Shown one piece after another: positions 56,505-64,000 of a stretch of 64,000 nucleotides of DNA (positions are counted from its first letter, which is position 1; every line of letters begins with the position of its first letter). The notes below the pieces were generated by a model. It searched no databases. It saw nothing but the letters and a program-made list of their open reading frames with translations, and was not told where the DNA came from. Origin of the DNA: Streptomyces sp. B21-105. GTDB taxonomy: Bacteria > Actinomycetota > Actinomycetes > Streptomycetales > Streptomycetaceae. Position numbers and translations under genes: made by a program. The stretch is taken from assembly GCF_036898465.1 (NCBI RefSeq), contig NZ_JARUMJ010000001.1, positions 6,324,001 through 6,388,000 on the forward strand, read 5' to 3'.

Positions 56505-56771
56505 AACTTGCATCAGCCGTGCCGGGGAGCCGCGAGCAGCGCCGACCTCTTCTGCTGGCTCACGCGCGGCGAACCAGGTCAGTGGCCCGTGTTCGTTTTC
56601 AGTCACGGCGACGACGTATGGACCCGGCACGAATTCGGGATGACGGAGTTCCTGGTCCGTGTGCTGAATGCCCGATCGGGCGTCGAGGTGATGGAGGAAA
56701 CGCCGTTGTGGGGCGACAGGAGACCTTCGTACGTCAATTCCGCGGAAGAGCGCCGCGCACGGGGAAGGTGA
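56505..56771 (+). pseudogene. 5'-truncated SUKH (SMI1/KNR4) immunity gene
   Basis: From about 56535 the plus strand reads SSADLFCWLTRGEPGQWPVF, then VFSHGDDVWTRHEFGMTEF, ending with WGDRRPSYVN and a stop at 56771. This is the C-terminal half of a SUKH protein. It aligns with SSADILCWLATDSDPDKWLV and the following WTEYACGMLEFL of the intact protein at 60850. The N-terminal half is missing, and the IS remnant ends immediately upstream. It looks like an immunity gene of a lost third toxin tip. The frame before about 56535 has no SUKH likeness. Confidence 0.75.
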
Positions 56772-56953
56772 ACGACGCGCCGACATCGCCGGCCGGTGGC
56801 CGTAACCTTGATTGTTCAGCAGCCGACCATCGAGGTCAGGCTGCTGAAAATCGAGGCCAATCCCCTCCGTCACGCCCGTATCCTACGGTCCAACAGGCCA
56901 CAGAAACCCAGGAGTTATTGATCATCAGCTCGCTGCGACTCCCTGGCTTGTGA

Positions 56954-57964
56954 TCAGCGCGGCCGGCGTTCCCTGAGTGCCTTGCGGGCCGTCTTCGTAC
57001 GGACTGCTCGGTAATAGAGCGGCCCCACGAAGTAGTACCGCCACGGTAGTGCATCGGTGAAGCCGTCGACCTGACGGAACTGCTCCCCGGCCGCCCTGTA
57101 CCGGCCCTGTCGGTACAGGAAGTACGCCAGGAGGTGTCGTACCTCCGGAAGCCTCGGGTGGTTCGGTTCAGCGAGTGCCGCGTCAGCGAGCGCCGTGTCA
57201 ACCAGCACACGTACTTGCGGGCTGCGAAATCCGGCATCGCCCACCTCCTCCGCATGGTTCTCGTACCAGGCGATCAGAGGCAGCACAGCCAGCAGGCTGC
57301 CTGGCGGCGCACTGGCCGCCGCCCTCTCGGCGAACTCCCGCGCGAGCTTCTTGGAGCCTCGCCATTTCGCGGTCCAATATTGGAGGGCACTCGTGTGCGC
57401 TTCAAAGTGATGCGGCGCCCGGGTCGTGATCTCGGACCACAGGGCAAGCATCTCCCGGTTGGGGTAGCCCAGTCCGAGCGCCCTCCAGATTTCCGCGACA
57501 AGCGGGGAGGGGTCGTCAGGGCTCAGTGCGAAGGCCTGCTTGATATCGTCCTGCGCGGCAAACAACTCCCGGTGGAATCTCTCGAACCGGCTCCGCGACG
57601 TGTACTGCCCCAGCGCATTGCCTCTCAGGTTCCACGCGTACTGGATTTTGGTGCGCGCCACCACGAGCGCGGAGTCCGGGTCTCCAGGGCGGGCCTTCTG
57701 CCATGCCTTCAGCCAACGGTCGCTCTTCCTGGCGGCGAGGTATCCCAACCGCTTGGCGTACAGGGAGCGGCGCTCCCAGTCCTGACCAGCGTCCTCGAAG
57801 AGCTGGGCGGCGGGCTCCCAGCGACCCCTGGCAGCAGCCCTGCACGCGCGCTGTAGTGCGACATCGGGGCCAGCGAGGTGGGAGTTCTGCCATCGCAGGG
57901 GTAGCAGGCCGTACCAGAGCCAGTACCAGAGCAGCAGCAGGCAGACGGGGAGAAGAAGTGTCAT
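56954..57964 (-). CDS. Membrane-anchored TPR-like protein
   Basis: The 336-residue protein starts with one strongly hydrophobic segment (MTLLLPVCLLLLWYWLWYGL) and continues as an all-helical protein of repeated pairs of helices (AARGRWEPAAQLFEDAGQDW, RARGD-like turns, DIKQAFALSPDDPSPLVAEI, RHLLAYFLYRQGRYRAAGEQF). The repeat spacing fits TPRs. GGAGGG is about 12 nt upstream of the ATG. It is oriented against the flanking toxin genes and lies inside the accessory zone. It could be an immunity or adaptor protein of the toxin locus or an unrelated cargo gene; nothing in the sequence decides. Confidence 0.7.
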   Translation of the reverse strand: MTLLLPVCLLLLWYWLWYGLLPLRWQNSHLAGPDVALQRACRAAARGRWEPAAQLFEDAGQDWERRSLYAKRLGYLAARKSDRWLKAWQKARPGDPDSALVVARTKIQYAWNLRGNALGQYTSRSRFERFHRELFAAQDDIKQAFALSPDDPSPLVAEIWRALGLGYPNREMLALWSEITTRAPHHFEAHTSALQYWTAKWRGSKKLAREFAERAAASAPPGSLLAVLPLIAWYENHAEEVGDAGFRSPQVRVLVDTALADAALAEPNHPRLPEVRHLLAYFLYRQGRYRAAGEQFRQVDGFTDALPWRYYFVGPLYYRAVRTKTARKALRERRPR

Positions 57965-58304
57965 GGCTGGGCCAATCCCTCCAGGAAACCGTCGCGAGGT
58001 ACAGAACGGGGTGGCGGCAGTATTGCCCGTCGCAAGGGGAGGCCGGCATGCGGGGTGCCGTCCACACAAGCCGCACTCCCTGGGCGAGATCCCGCTTCGG
58101 CCTGTCGGCAGTCACATGATCCGCCAGACAGGCCGCAGCAGGTCAGCGCGCCCACCACGTCGGCTGACTGTCTTCGGCTGATACTCAAACCGTCATGCTT
58201 TCCGGGGGTACTTCTCTCGATCAGGACGCGCACGGCCTATGGGTCGTAGACCATCGGGACGTAGCGAGGGAGTAAGTGTCAAATCCTGTGGATCATTGGG
58301 GAGT
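57965..58304. other. Gene-free stretch between the TPR-like gene and the HAD remnant
   Basis: These 340 bp show no credible frame on either strand. The last 80 bp (from about 58220) are AT-richer than average and include GGTCGTAGACC and a CAAATCCTGTGGATCATTGG block. No repeat or element end was recognised. The promoter of the leftward TPR-like gene should lie in its first part. Confidence 0.5.
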
Positions 58305-58738
58305 TCAAGTCAACTGTAGCCATTGATCGAGGACTGCGAAGTCATGGTCGGTTCGGCCGCGGGACGACGCGACGCGATGGAGGATCGCCTGGGCGGGGTG
58401 GTGGGTGGATACCCAGTCTCGGTCGGCGTCGGTGATTTCGTCGTCGACCCAGGCGAACGGGCGTCCGTCCGCCCACGCGACGAGGGTGCGGGTCTTCCAG
58501 TGGAGCCCGAACCACTGGTCTTCGCGTTCGTGGGCGGCTGAGGGCTCGGGCCAGTTCACGACCGGCAGGTGCCGCAGGCCGAGCCGCGGTGCCAGCTCGA
58601 TATTGGCCTCTTCTTCCCAGGTGGTGGCCCAGACCAGGTCACAGGGCAGCGCCGCGAGCCGCGGCCCCATCTGCGGGTCGAGCCGCGCCAGGTGCGAGTT
58701 CGATGCGGTGCCCGCCAGATCGCGCTGCAGGCCGTCAC
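58305..58738 (-). pseudogene. N-terminally truncated HAD-domain protein
   Basis: The reverse strand reads LAALPCDLVWATTWEEEANI, then a Pro-rich part, then GRPFAWVDDEITDADRDWV and ends at 58305. This is the second half of the Streptomyces HAD-domain family of the Swiss-Army-knife RNA-repair group (HAD_SAK-like), whose N-terminus normally begins with a DVDGPLNPY-type motif. That N-terminal motif is missing here; upstream of residue 58738 the sequence is the Rhs repeat copy B. The gene is cut off at exactly that boundary. Confidence 0.7.
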
Positions 58739-59522
58739 CGGACGGCGCGACGAGCGTGGCCTCGACGACGTACGGCTACGACCTGGACGACAACCTGACG
58801 TCGAAGACGACGACGGGCACGGCAGGCGCGGGGAGCAACACGTACACCTACGACTTCGCGAACCGCATGACGTCATGGGCGAAGGACGGCACGGCGCCGA
58901 CGTCGTACGAGTGGGACGCCGCAGGCAACCGCACCAAGGCGGGCGCGACGACGGCGACCTTCGACGCCCGCAACCGTCAGCTGACGGACGGCACGACGGC
59001 GTACACGTACACGGCGCGAGGCACCCTGTCCTCGACCGACACCGGCAGCGGCAGCGGTCCGGCACGCTCACTCACCTTCGACGCCTTCGAACGCAAGATC
59101 ACCGACGGCGGCACGACGTACTCGTACGACTCCCTGGACCGCGTCCAGACCCGAGGCGCGACGACGTTCACCTACGACGGAGGCTCCAACAACCTCGCAG
59201 GCGACGGCACGACCGCCTACAACCGCACACCCGACGGCGCCCTGCTCTCCCTCGCCACCGGCACGACCAAGCAGTGGGCGCTGACCGACCAGCACACCGA
59301 CCTGGTCGCCGGCCTGACGGCGAACGGCACCTCGGTGACCGGCTCGACCTCCTACGACCCCTTCGGCAAGGAAACAGCGACCAACGGCACCACCCCGGCG
59401 ATCGGCTACCAGTCCGGCTGGACCGACCCGGCAAGCGGCGACGTCAACATGGCCGCCCGCTGGTACCAGCCGGGGACGGGATCCTTCAGCTCACGAGACA
59501 CCTGGCAACTGGACCCGATGCC
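58739..59522 (+). repeat. Direct repeat copy B: Rhs core end
   Basis: This is the 784-bp partner of 52356-53157. The offset is 6383 bp before the GACACC tract and 6365 bp after it. The left end abuts the truncated HAD gene exactly; the right end is the point of tip divergence. Confidence 0.95.
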
Positions 59523-60825
59523 ATCGGTACAGAGCAACCGCTACACCTACGGCAACGCCACACCCCTGAACTCCCTCGACCCTCTCGGGCACGAGACCAG
59601 GTTCGCCACCAGGGGGGCGACGACTACACATCCGGCGTGGCACGGCACCAGCTCCGGAGCAGGGAACCGGTACTACGGTGCCCTTTCCACCTATCGGATG
59701 CTCAGGAGACGAAGCCCGATGGGATACCTCGCGGGCAAAGCCATCGAGCGATTCCTGGACCGGCCCACCATCACCATCTTCCAGCCCCGGAGCACCCCGA
59801 GGAGCGGCGGAACCGCGAGACAGCCTGTCGGCTATTCCGGTCTCGTCGACACTGGTTACGACCGCGGTCGTGGACCTAGTACCGGTACAGGCACGGGCGG
59901 CGGCCGGGGCGGCGGAAATGGCACGGGCGGCGGGGGCCGCGGCGATTGCTGGAATTCCTGCGTGATAATCCCGCCGGCACCGCCGATCGACCAGAACCCC
60001 AACAACGGCTCGGACCCGACTACGGCCCCGACGCGGGACAGGCCCGTACCGGACTGGGCGGATCAGACTTGGGCTGCCGGACAAGGAGTCAGTGGGACGA
60101 TTACGGCGCAAATGATGCTCGATCTGGCTGGTCTCACCGCCTTCATTCCGCTCGAAGCCCTGATGGCCAACGCACTCCTTCCCGATGGGAATGGGACGGG
60201 AACAGGCAGCCGCACGCGGCAGGATTGTCGCCGAGGTGGCGAGGGCTGGGTCGACTTCGGCGATCTCGACAGCGCGAACGGCAACCGGGCCACCGGTGTG
60301 GAAGCGTGCCTGGACAGCAACTACCTTGCCGAGCACAAGGGAAGCAAGACCGAAACGAGTAAGGTTTCCCCTCCTGGCTATCAGTGGGGCAAGGCGTACG
60401 CGGGGTACCTCGGCCTCAACTCCAAAATCTCGATCAACGCTTGCCATCTGCTCGGTGACGCCCTCAGCGGATCTGGAACGGATCTGCGGAACCTTGGAAC
60501 GTGCTCACGCCAGGCGAACTTCGCCATCAACGGTGACGGTCGTATCGAGGACCACATGTACTCCTACGAGAACCGGGTGAAGAGCGCCATTGACAGTGGA
60601 CAAGTGGTGCACTATACCGTGACACCCCACTACGCGGGTTCGAGGACGGTTCCGGTGTCCTTCGATCTTACGGCCCGGGGTACCAAGCCCGACGGCTCCC
60701 CCGGCATTTCCTTCAGCCAGCCCGTGCCGAACTCGATCTACAGCCCGCGGCAGGGAATGAAGAACCTCGGTACGGTCACGGACAGTCGCACCGGCGTTGC
60801 CGTGCCGACCGGCTCGATGCCGTAA
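58739..60825 (+). CDS. Orphan Rhs tip: core end plus second nuclease toxin domain
   Basis: This frame continues the Rhs core (about 260 residues identical to the large toxin from YGYDLDDNLTSKTTTGTAGA to the DTWQLDPMPS stretch) and then diverges. Its tip has an Arg/Thr-rich segment (about 59560-59860), a Gly-rich stretch, the DQNPNNG Pro-rich linker and a nuclease domain homologous to that of the large protein (NACHLLGDALSGSGTDLRNL, His at 60445-60447; VVHYTVTPHYAG). It has no start codon, signal or promoter of its own; the frame simply begins in the repeat. It looks like a stored tip. The frame upstream to 58405 is antisense to the HAD remnant and not credible. Confidence 0.85.
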
Positions 60826-60849
60826 CAACGTTTGAGAGGTGATGGATTC

Positions 60850-61452
60850 GTGTCCTGGCTTGAAGAAGTGAGGCGCATCATGCCCACTCATCCGGGGGCC
60901 GGTGATTCCGTGGACTGGGATGCTATTGAAGCCAGTTGGAGAACGCGCTTCCCCAGCGACTACAAGGAGTTCATGGCCGAGTACGGTGAAGGCGCCATCG
61001 ATGACTACTTGGCGTTGTTGGCACCTGAGACCCACGTTGGTCCTGGTGATGCCTCCTATATGGGCATGCAGTTGGAATCAGCGAACGCTGAGGACGTGTG
61101 GCGGGCTGCCAAGTCAAGAGCAGCGGAGATTCCGCGTCTCATTGCCTGGGGAGTGGACTCCAGCGCGGACATTCTGTGCTGGCTTGCCACGGACTCCGAT
61201 CCGGACAAGTGGCTTGTGGTGGTGTGGGGCCGGGGCGACGCGCGATGGACCGAGTATGCGTGTGGAATGCTAGAATTCTTGTGCCGCTTGTTCCGTGCGG
61301 AATTCGACGAGTGCCCCGTTGGGGACCTCACCCTCTGGGGTAACGCGTCGCCGCGGTTTCTGCACCGAGATGAGGAGCAGCGACTCCGTGCTTCCGGCCT
61401 CGACCCGTGGACGGGGGAGCCGGACCCATACGCTGGGATGTTCGGCGACTGA
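60850..61452 (+). CDS. SUKH (SMI1/KNR4) immunity protein for the orphan tip
   Basis: The 200-residue protein has VDWDAIEASWRTRFPSDYKE, FMAEYGEGAIDDYLALLAPE and SSADILCWLATDSDPDKWLV, the SMI1/KNR4 pattern, and a C-terminal tail after about residue 170 (DEEQRLRASGLDPWTGEPDP). The GTG at 60850 is chosen because GAGAGGTGAT lies upstream and the protein aligns with the first SUKH start; a TTG at 60832 is possible. It follows the orphan toxin tip by 24 bp. Its separate divergence from the first SUKH protein fits specific pairing with its own tip. Confidence 0.87.
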   Translation: MSWLEEVRRIMPTHPGAGDSVDWDAIEASWRTRFPSDYKEFMAEYGEGAIDDYLALLAPETHVGPGDASYMGMQLESANAEDVWRAAKSRAAEIPRLIAWGVDSSADILCWLATDSDPDKWLVVVWGRGDARWTEYACGMLEFLCRLFRAEFDECPVGDLTLWGNASPRFLHRDEEQRLRASGLDPWTGEPDPYAGMFGD

Positions 61453-61948
61453 CGCAGGTGTGCCGGGCGCTGGCCGCCGGAGGCGGCCACAGGGGCCGAC
61501 ACCGTGCGCCCCGCAGCGCGGTGCGGGTGGGGGGAGATACCCGACGAGAGAGCTTGCCGACCGGTGGGTGACGACGACAGCGGGGCGGACGACGCGGACG
61601 CGGACCGGCTCGACATAGGGCTGCGCTGCTACCTGGACCTGCGTCAGCTGGTCGGCCCGGCAGTGGTACCGGACGCTACCCTGCTATGAGGCAGAGCCGT
61701 CGCCGTACACTGGGAAAGCGAGCCTTTCCTTCTCCACTCTCACGGTGACCATCAGTGTTCCGGTCATAGCCCGCCACCGAGCCGCCCACGGCGTCGATAC
61801 CTCCAGCGACCTTCTGGTCGCCTCGCCTCCTGGCCTTCCGACCCGAGAGCGGGCGCCGACGGCGCGGCAGCGGTGCCGGATCTGGAGAGCTTTGAGAGCG
61901 GACAGCGGGATGATCCAGGCATAAAGGTCGAAGCAGCGAGTGAGTGGA
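61453..61948. other. Intergenic stretch with probable gene remnants
   Basis: No complete gene is visible in these 496 bp. A plus-strand frame of about 40 codons to the TGA near 61689 ends DIGLRCYLDLRQLVGPAVVP and has protein-like composition. On the minus strand a frame ending at 61684 reads STPWAARWRAMTGTLMVTVR and then ERLAFPVYGDGSAS, also protein-like. Both may be ends of decayed accessory genes; I do not recognise either family. Confidence 0.4.
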
Positions 61949-62479
61949 ATGACGCAAGTGAGCGAGGAGAGACCCGAGTTGTCGAGAGGTCGTCTCCGAC
62001 GGTCCGTGGTGCTATGGGCCGTCGCGGCCCTGGCCGGCTTGTGGGTGGTGGGATGTTCGGCCGCCGGTACCGATGAGCCGGCGGGTGAGGAGGGGGCGCC
62101 GGTAAGTTCTGCGTCCTCGTCGGTGAGTTCGGCGAGCAGGCCTGCTTCACCGAGCCCTGCTCCGAGTCGTGCGGCGGCGACTGTATCGCCCACGCCCTCA
62201 GCGTCGAAGACCTCGGCTCCGCGGGCGACGAAGGAATCGTCGGCGCATGGGGGCGGCGGTGGCTCTGGCAGGTCGAGCGGTTCGGGTACGACTGATCGCG
62301 GGTCAAGTCGGTCGGGCGGAGGGAACGGGCCAGGTTCTGTTCCGCAGAACCCCAATCGTGGTCCCAATCCTCCACCCGCGCCGCCTCGTCCGGCTCCCAC
62401 GCCGGAGTGGAGCTCGGCGGAGTGGCAGCCTGGCGATCCGGTCGCTACGGTGCCCGGTTCGGGGGCCGGCCAGGGGTAG
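61949..62479 (+). CDS. Predicted lipoprotein with toxin-tip-like linker
   Basis: The 176-residue protein has a lipoprotein signal: basic SRGRLRRS, hydrophobic VVLWAVAALAGLWVV, and the lipobox-like VVGC at the processing Cys. Residues 45-130 are Ser/Pro/Ala/Gly-rich and disordered. The end reads QNPNRGPNPPPAPP and PTPEWSSAEWQPGD, which parallels the linkers of both Rhs tips (DQNPNNG, then PTR, PKPDW, KWKPGD). The start is uncertain: ATG 61949, or GTG 61940 or 61958; none has a strong ribosome binding site. It lies on the membrane surface if made. Function unknown; it may be a piece of a toxin gene fused to a signal. Confidence 0.6.
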   Translation: MTQVSEERPELSRGRLRRSVVLWAVAALAGLWVVGCSAAGTDEPAGEEGAPVSSASSSVSSASRPASPSPAPSRAAATVSPTPSASKTSAPRATKESSAHGGGGGSGRSSGSGTTDRGSSRSGGGNGPGSVPQNPNRGPNPPPAPPRPAPTPEWSSAEWQPGDPVATVPGSGAGQG

Positions 62480-62904
62480 TGAGCTGCTGGCGCCGCCTGT
62501 TATCGACGGCACCATCGAGCGGCGCGGCTTGCCGAGCGATGGGCCCGGCTGCGATCCCGAGGTCCGTGCTTACCCCGGCTGACGGTCAGGTTACTTCTCG
62601 GCGTACTTGGCCATGGCGGAGTAGTTGTAACCCGCGGCCAGAGCGACGCCGCTGGTGCTCTTCTGCGCTTCCCGGCCAAGGGCTCGTGGGCGTGCGTCGT
62701 GTGTCCGAGGAAAGGGGACCGACGAGCGGTGCCCGGTCCTCAGCAGTGTCGCCCGGTTTCTCGCCGCTACCGGGCGGGAGGGCCGGACCGTCGTCCGGGT
62801 CCTCGGTGCCGTCCTCGACGTTCGCATCCTCGGCCGGTTCCGGCGCGGTCAGGTCAGCGGGGTGACACCGCCACCTGGTTGATGGGGGCGGGTCCGCTCG
62901 TGTT
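62480..62904. other. Intergenic stretch before the IS110 remnant
   Basis: No complete gene is visible. A minus-strand frame stopping at 62591 ends STSGVALAAGYNYSAMAKYA-EK, and the codons before it (about 62591-62700) look like the end of a protein, but its start cannot be found. The rest is GC-rich sequence without credible frames. Confidence 0.35.
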
Positions 62905-63975
62905 GACCGGTTCGGAGGCGGTGAGGGCCTCCTGGTGATCGTGGACCAGCCCGCATCCATCGGAGCCCTCCCGCTCACGGTCGCCCGGGACACGGGCTGC
63001 CAGGTCGCCTACCTGCCCGGACTCGCGATGCGGCGGATCGCCGACCTGTATCCGGGCGAGGCCAAGACCGACGCGAAGGACGCCACGGTCATCGCGGATG
63101 CGGCCCGCACCATGCCGCACACCCTGCGCTCGCTGGAACTCACCGACGAGATCACCGCCGAACTGACCGTCCTCGTCGGCTTCGACCAGGACCTCGCGGC
63201 CGAGGCCACCCGCACGTCCAACCGGATACGCGGCCTGCTCACCCAGTTCCACCCGTCGCTGGAGCGCGTTCTGGGCCCCCGCCTCGACCACCAGGCCGTC
63301 ACCTGGCTGCTGGAGCGCTACGGCTCCCCCGCCGCACTGCGAAAGGCCGGCCGCCGCAGGCTCGTCGAGCTCATCCGGCCCAAAGCCCCGCGCATGGCCC
63401 AGCGGCTGATCGACGATGTCTTCGAGGCGTTGGACGAACAGACCGTCGTGGTCCCGGGGACCGGCACCCTCGACATCGTCGTGCCCTCCCTGGCCCGCTC
63501 GCTCGCCGCTGTCCACGAACAGCGCCGGGCCCTGGAAGCCCAGATCAACGCCCTGCTGGAGGCCCACCCTCTTTCCCCGGTCCTGACGTCGATGCCCGGC
63601 GTCGGCGTCAGGACCGCCGCCGTCCTGCTGGTCACCGTCGGCGACGGCACCAGCTTCCCCACCGCCGCCCACCTGGCCTCCTACGCCGGACTCGCCCCGA
63701 CCACAGAGTCCTCGGGGACCTCGATCCACGGCGAACACGCACCCCGAGGCGGCAACCGCCAGCTCAAACGCGCCATGTTCCTCTCCGCCTTCGCCTGCAT
63801 GAACGCCGATCCCGCCTCCCGCGCCTACTACGACAAGCAACGAACCCGCGGCAAAACCCACACCCAAGCCCTCCTCCGCCTCGCCCGCCAACGCATCAGC
63901 GTCCTGTTCGCCATGCTCCGAGACGGCACCTTCTACGAAGCCCGCACACCCGCGGACGTCGAGCTCGCCGCATGA
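62905..63975 (+). pseudogene. 5'-truncated IS110 family transposase
   Basis: The frame reads LLVIVDQPASIGALPLTVAR, YLPGLAMRRIADLYPGEAKT and DAKDATVIADAAR, then the C-terminal Tnp_20 domain with SMPGVGVRTAAVLLVTVG and SGTSIHGEHAPRGGNRQLKR. The first about 50 residues, including the initial RuvC-like Asp (GIDVGK motif), are missing; the frame is closed upstream by a TGA near 62870, and the only start is a GTG at 62935. The remaining catalytic Asp/Glu and the Ser are present. IS110 elements use a bridge RNA from the non-coding end before the gene; that end is lost. The 3' end runs to 63975, near the window edge. Confidence 0.8.
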
Positions 63976-64000
63976 CCCCAGCAAGACCGAATCACCCCAA

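Noticed and set aside
58405..58738. Upstream start for the orphan Rhs tip
   Set aside because: The frame there is antisense to the HAD remnant and has no Rhs character.
62169..62582. 137-residue plus-strand frame overlapping the lipoprotein
   Set aside because: It overlaps the lipoprotein in another frame, is Arg-rich and has no ribosome binding site.

Overview
The window is chromosomal DNA of a Streptomyces or very close relative. The evidence is very high GC with strong third-position GC bias, GTG and TTG starts, and long antisense shadow frames. The gene order also fits: icmA, then a pyk-ackA-pta-pfkA block, then a glgB-mak-treS-glgE/glgP trehalose/alpha-glucan cluster. From memory this matches the S. 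coelicolor SCO5415-SCO5444 region. No rRNA, tRNA or CRISPR array was seen.

Positions 1-43629 are mostly conserved core. 1-6.8 kb: divergent ArsR-like regulator and MFS exporter, MarR regulator, DUF3817 membrane protein, isobutyryl-CoA mutase large subunit (icmA, with the diagnostic Phe80/Gln198), TetR regulator and a thioredoxin-TPR co-chaperone. 7.5-10.3 kb: a three-gene envelope unit (DUF6230, DUF6114 and a low-complexity exported protein) behind a 650-bp leader. 10.4-16.6 kb: pyruvate kinase, acetate kinase, phosphotransacetylase and 6-phosphofructokinase, the lower-glycolysis/acetate node. 16.7-20.6 kb: a CitA/CitB-type two-component system divergent from a DctA-type dicarboxylate symporter that it probably controls. 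20.7-24 kb: aldo/keto reductase, SDR epimerase, AsnC, and a coupled MerR-thioredoxin pair. 24.1-26.4 kb: a HelD/HelR-like RNA polymerase-associated ATPase. 26.6-39 kb: the GlgE pathway (TreS makes maltose, maltokinase makes maltose-1-phosphate, GlgE polymerises it, GlgB branches the polymer) with divergent glgP. A complete solo TnpB element sits in the glgE-glgP intergenic region. 39.2-43.6 kb: an unnamed three-gene unit with a MoxR-type AAA+ ATPase and a protein carrying a zincin HExxH motif plus a VWA/MIDAS domain.

Positions 43.8-64 kb are accessory and form the most interesting region. A 3539-residue secreted Rhs/YD-repeat polymorphic toxin with three LamG-like modules ends in an EndoU/NucA-like DNA/RNA nuclease domain, followed by its SUKH (SMI1/KNR4) immunity gene. 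Downstream are a chimeric, frameshifted transposase remnant (ISAs1 head joined to ISAzo13-like tail), a 5'-truncated second SUKH gene, a membrane-anchored TPR-like gene, and a HAD-domain gene cut off at its N-terminus. The HAD gene stops exactly where a second, promoterless Rhs tip begins. That orphan tip repeats 784-802 bp of the parent Rhs core almost perfectly (five substitutions plus an 18-bp repeat contraction) and then diverges into a different nuclease tip with its own SUKH immunity gene. The direct repeats are arranged so that one recombination would swap the toxin tip. The window ends with a lipoprotein carrying the same Pro-rich linker motif as the two toxin tips, intergenic remnants, and a 5'-truncated IS110 transposase.

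Family assignments rest on recognising motifs and overall sequence by eye; no database search was run.
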